From positions 6,392,001 to 6,456,000 of the forward strand of contig CM052354.1 of NCBI GenBank assembly GCA_028551475.1: 64,000 bases of DNA, given 5' to 3'. The stretch is from Casuarina equisetifolia (Eukaryota; Streptophyta; Magnoliopsida; Fagales; Casuarinaceae). The translations under genes were made by a program, and so were the position numbers. How positions within the stretch are numbered: the stretch's first letter is position 1; each line of letters opens with the position of its first letter. This document shows positions 61,140-64,000 of this stretch, piece by piece. The notes under the pieces were generated by a model, which was not told the DNA's origin, did no database searches, and worked only from the letters and a program-made list of their open reading frames with translations.

Positions 61140-61605
61140 AGCTTCAATATATTTTTGATCCAAATGGTTGCAGAGAAGTTCATATGAAAGGTTTATTCCG
61201 AGTTATGGACATTCAACTATGTCACTTGTACAGATAAACATATCATCACTCAAAATCCACAACCAGGCAATGTCCGAAAGGGAGGGAAACTCTCCAAGCC
61301 ACAAATCCAGACAGAAACATACCAGCAACATCAAGAGACTTTCAACGAACCAAGGACCACAGAACCATTGCCAGATAGTAAGAACATTCATAAGATTAGA
61401 ATCGATACTAAGGACTATGCGCACAGCCATGACCAGGTGGATCTGCCTTGTAGTTGTTGATTTCTGGAGTAAAATACTGGAAGAACTCGATAAACTGGGA
61501 TTAATGCTTCTGTTGAGAATCCCGAGAAAGTGCAACCAAGCTGGCTTCTAAAGGCTTTTATTTCTTCCACTAAAGAATGTCGTGGTGGACCAGACCAGTA
61601 CCCGA
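61140..61605. other. Unexplained segment between the two promoter copies
   Basis: About 450 bp, less AT-rich than the rest, open in frames on both strands (61168-61551 + and 61203-61535 -). No domain recognised. It is absent from the promoter copy on either side, so it separates the two duplicates. Confidence 0.35.
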
Positions 61606-61609
61606 AAAG

Positions 61610-61860
61610 TCCATTTTTCTTAGTTTCATGTACATTTGTAGTCAAGTCGTTTGCGTGACTATGGGGATCTTATATAAGGTGGTCTTGTAAGAAGCAATTA
61701 TAGTTTGTCATCACTGATTCTTTTGAGGTTTGTTAGGCGTGATGATCGGACAGGAAACCTCCAACCCAAATAAAAAGCTCTAGAGATCATAGATGAGTTC
61801 ATAATTTGTTTGCGTTGTTTCAGTCGGAACTCTTCTTTATAGAAGTAAAACTATAATGAT
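61610..61860 (-). repeat. Second copy of the RLP upstream segment, without its gene
   Basis: Repeats the order of motifs of 60835-61130 (AAGTCGTTTGCGTGACTATG, AGAAGCAATTATAG, CACTGATTCTTTTGAGG, CCAAATAAAAAGCTC, CTCTTCTTTATAGAAGTA). No LRR gene follows on the - strand; the next sequence in that direction is the unexplained segment 61140-61605. Confidence 0.8.
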
Positions 61861-61864
61861 TCAT

Positions 61865-62076
61865 ATGTATGGAGGTGGAGCTAAAAGCCATAACCTATAC
61901 ACCGGACAGAACCAACGAAAACTTGATGCTCAAGCACAGCACGAGCTTGACTTTCACGCAGCCACAAGCTTACCAGCGCAGTGGAGTAGGTCACGACCCC
62001 AAAGTTCAAGCGTCTTAACTCTGTTTCTCCCCTGAAGTCAAGTCGATTGTCGATGGGATATGGTGCCTCCTTTAAG
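61865..62076. other. Joint between promoter remnant and duplicated 3' flank
   Basis: About 200 bp of less AT-rich sequence with no counterpart at the copy A boundary near 56300. No gene recognised. Confidence 0.4.
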
Positions 62077-63100
62077 TCTATTACTATCCCCCGTTGAAAA
62101 TTCCCCCAAAAGGAGATAAAGAATTTGTCACAAGTACTTATAGCAGGTCTAAAATAGCCATACATCTGAAGAAGCCTTTTCCATGTATTCTCGTTTTTTT
62201 ACAAATATGAGCAAATCAAATTCTTTATAATTTGTATGCCAAAACGTGCTCATGAAATTTCCCCTTCCTTGCTTCTATTTCCTTCTACCTGCAGATACCT
62301 TTCAAAAGAAAAATCAAGCGGAACAATAAAAAGGAGTAACAATATGAAGAAATGCAATCTTTCACCAGCTTAGCTATTCCAAAAAATGCAAAAACCCAAG
62401 TCATATACTCGGGAAATATAAAAAAAAGATTTGTTTTTGGTCATACGATGCCCACATCCAGTAAGAATTTAAAGAAACAAAAAGTGAAAAGAGTTGATCT
62501 AGAAAAGTAAAAAGCCTACACACCAAATCAAAATTATTGAAAACCTGGGGGATATTTTTAATGTTTATATGGGAACAACATAAGTTTCATTCCTAAACAT
62601 GTTAAATTCACATCTCAAAATTGACTGAGAACATTCACAAAAGACTTATTTGTAATAAATAAACTAGTAATAAGAATAATAACTCATGCCTCATGAAGTC
62701 ATGCAATTATGTAAAATTATACTAAAGCATAGGATGTGAATGTGCTTCATTGGGTTACAATTGATACAAGTAATACACAAGTTTCTTGTATGTGTAAATA
62801 TGTATGCATATTTTTTCTGGCAACAATATCGTATGTACTTGAATAACAACGCTAGTATTCATATTCCACATTCATAGCACCATGGCAAATCATCACCATC
62901 TTGTGTAGACAATATCTTGGCGTTATGTCACTAAAAAATACATCAAAAACCATATTGGAGAAAAAGAGAAGCAATACATTACATAAAAGATAAAAAACAA
63001 GAAAACATATTACGGCAAGCACTTCTCGGAAATATAACTTCTTGTCAGACCATTTAATTCAATTCTTATGTTCCAATTGCTATCTTCCTTTCCTTCTTTA
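62077..63100 (-). repeat. 3' flank of RLP copy B, duplicate of 56336-57356
   Basis: Collinear with the copy A flank, with small indels and substitutions. Same orientation, giving a tandem duplication. Confidence 0.9.
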
Positions 63101-64000
63101 TATCAGTTTCCTGCCAAAGGTTCTCAACAACCTGTTGCTGTGTGATCACAATGTTCCCAATCATTACTCCAAAAACAAATCCAATAGCATACCCAATCAT
63201 AACTATTTCCTAAACATAATAAAAAAGAGACTCAAATTCTTCATTTTCCTTAGAAAGTAAAGATGGAGGTGGCAATGCAACCAAATTCCCACAATTTTTG
63301 CTTAATGGTTTCCCACACAGTTCTTGATTCCCCTTAAAGGAACTAATATCAAATGTATCAAATTGTTGCCCTTGTGGTATAGGTCCTTTGAGATTATTAT
63401 AAGAAACATTGAAGAATTCTAAGAAAGTAAGTTGTATTAGCTCATGTGGGATTTTCCCAGCCAACTCATTTTGGGAAAGGTCTAATGCTTCCAACTCAAC
63501 TAGGTTTGCTAAAGCTGGTGGGATGCAACCATTGAGCATGTTATGAGAGAGATTAAGTGAATGGCATCCCTTTAAACTTTTAATGCCTTCAGGGATCTCT
63601 CCTGAAAATCTATTGCTTGACATATCAATGGCTGTGAACAATTCTAGAACCTTCTCGTAGAATCTATTCTGACCTTTGATTGTTATTGTCATTGAATAGG
63701 TGTATCTCAAAGGAAGCATTAAATAAGCTGGAGACTTTGAGAATACCTTAACAGGTGAGTACACTTGAATGTAAACCAAACGATTTGTAGTCTTAAATTT
63801 TATGAACTTCCAACTGCCAAAAAGTTCAAGTGGTAGCTTGCTTGTGAAATTGTTATTGGAGATGTCAATGATGCGCAAACTTGGGAACAAAAAATCATGC
63901 TTAGAATTCCTTATTGGGCCATTGAATTCATTTGACCGCAATATCAAAACCTCCAAATTTGAAAGATTTTCCAACCAAGAGGGGAATGTATCATTAAATT
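63101..64000 (-). pseudogene. LRR receptor-like protein (RLP) copy B, C-terminal part, cut by window end
   Basis: A - strand frame from beyond 64000 down to 63210 encodes the last LRRs (LSNLEVLILRSNEFNGPIRN and on to YNNLKGPIPQGQQFDTFDIS), then GNQELCGKPLSKNCGN and an acidic stretch. A TAG at 63212-63210 stops it just before the membrane span, where copy A has Trp (V-W-E-I). Beyond the stop the frame continues EIVMIGYAIGFVFGVMIGNI, so the span survives as untranslated sequence. Indels further on alter the tail. It lacks the single-base deletion and the internal TAG of copy A. It would give a soluble ectodomain without an anchor. The 5' part lies outside the window. Confidence 0.9.

Noticed and set aside
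1..64000. CRISPR arrays, operons, ribosome-binding sites, phage or prokaryotic defence genes
   Set aside because: The window is plant nuclear DNA with spliced genes; the tandem repeats present lack the direct-repeat and spacer pattern.

Overview
This is nuclear DNA of a eudicot plant, probably a woody perennial; the species cannot be fixed from the sequence alone. The evidence is intron-split genes with GT..AG junctions, plant-only families (wall-associated kinase, HAIKU1-like VQ protein, BOU carrier, LRR receptor-like proteins), an intron-containing elongator tRNA-Met, AT-rich intergenic DNA and inserted chloroplast gene pieces.

Layout. 0-2.5 kb: repeats, including a foldback element with a G-rich tip and a four-copy minisatellite. 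2.5-6.9 kb: a wall-associated receptor kinase (WAK-like) gene on the + strand, with intact splice sites but two in-frame stops and an older kinase relic inside its second intron. 7-12.5 kb: gene-poor. 12.6-14.9 kb (-): a small basic protein with a bZIP-like basic stretch, back to back with a tRNA-Met gene at 15.0 kb. 15-19.4 kb: no gene recognised. 19.5-20.3 kb: a chimeric plastid insertion (ycf2 piece plus the start of ndhF). 20.9-22.6 kb: HAIKU1-like VQ gene. 27.3-30.5 kb: HAL3-type phosphopantothenoylcysteine decarboxylase (coenzyme A synthesis). 32.2-35.4 kb (-): BOU mitochondrial carrier. 36-41.3 kb: repeats, with a three-copy 0.4 kb tandem array. 41.8-45.5 kb: nine-exon CPBP/CAAX-protease-like membrane protein, probably plastidial. 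46.1-51.5 kb (-): ten-exon acetylornithine deacetylase with an 18-base exon. 51.5-56.3 kb: no gene seen, with a patch that may be organelle-derived. 56.3-64 kb: tandemly duplicated LRR receptor-like protein genes on the - strand, both broken, with duplicated 3' flanks and a duplicated promoter segment.

The single-copy housekeeping genes (coenzyme A synthesis, mitochondrial transport in photorespiration, ornithine production, a plastid membrane protein, endosperm growth control) are intact and show no operon-like relation. The two immune-receptor-type loci at the window ends are the decayed ones. Four of the intact genes appear to carry an intron in the 5' leader that ends 0-24 bases before the start codon. 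I found no clearly new biological system. The most unusual items are the foldback element with a quadruplex-type tip, the layered WAK pseudogene, the microsatellite abutting a splice donor, the microexon, the protease-like protein lacking one motif, and the in-frame stops concentrated in an amplified LRR array.
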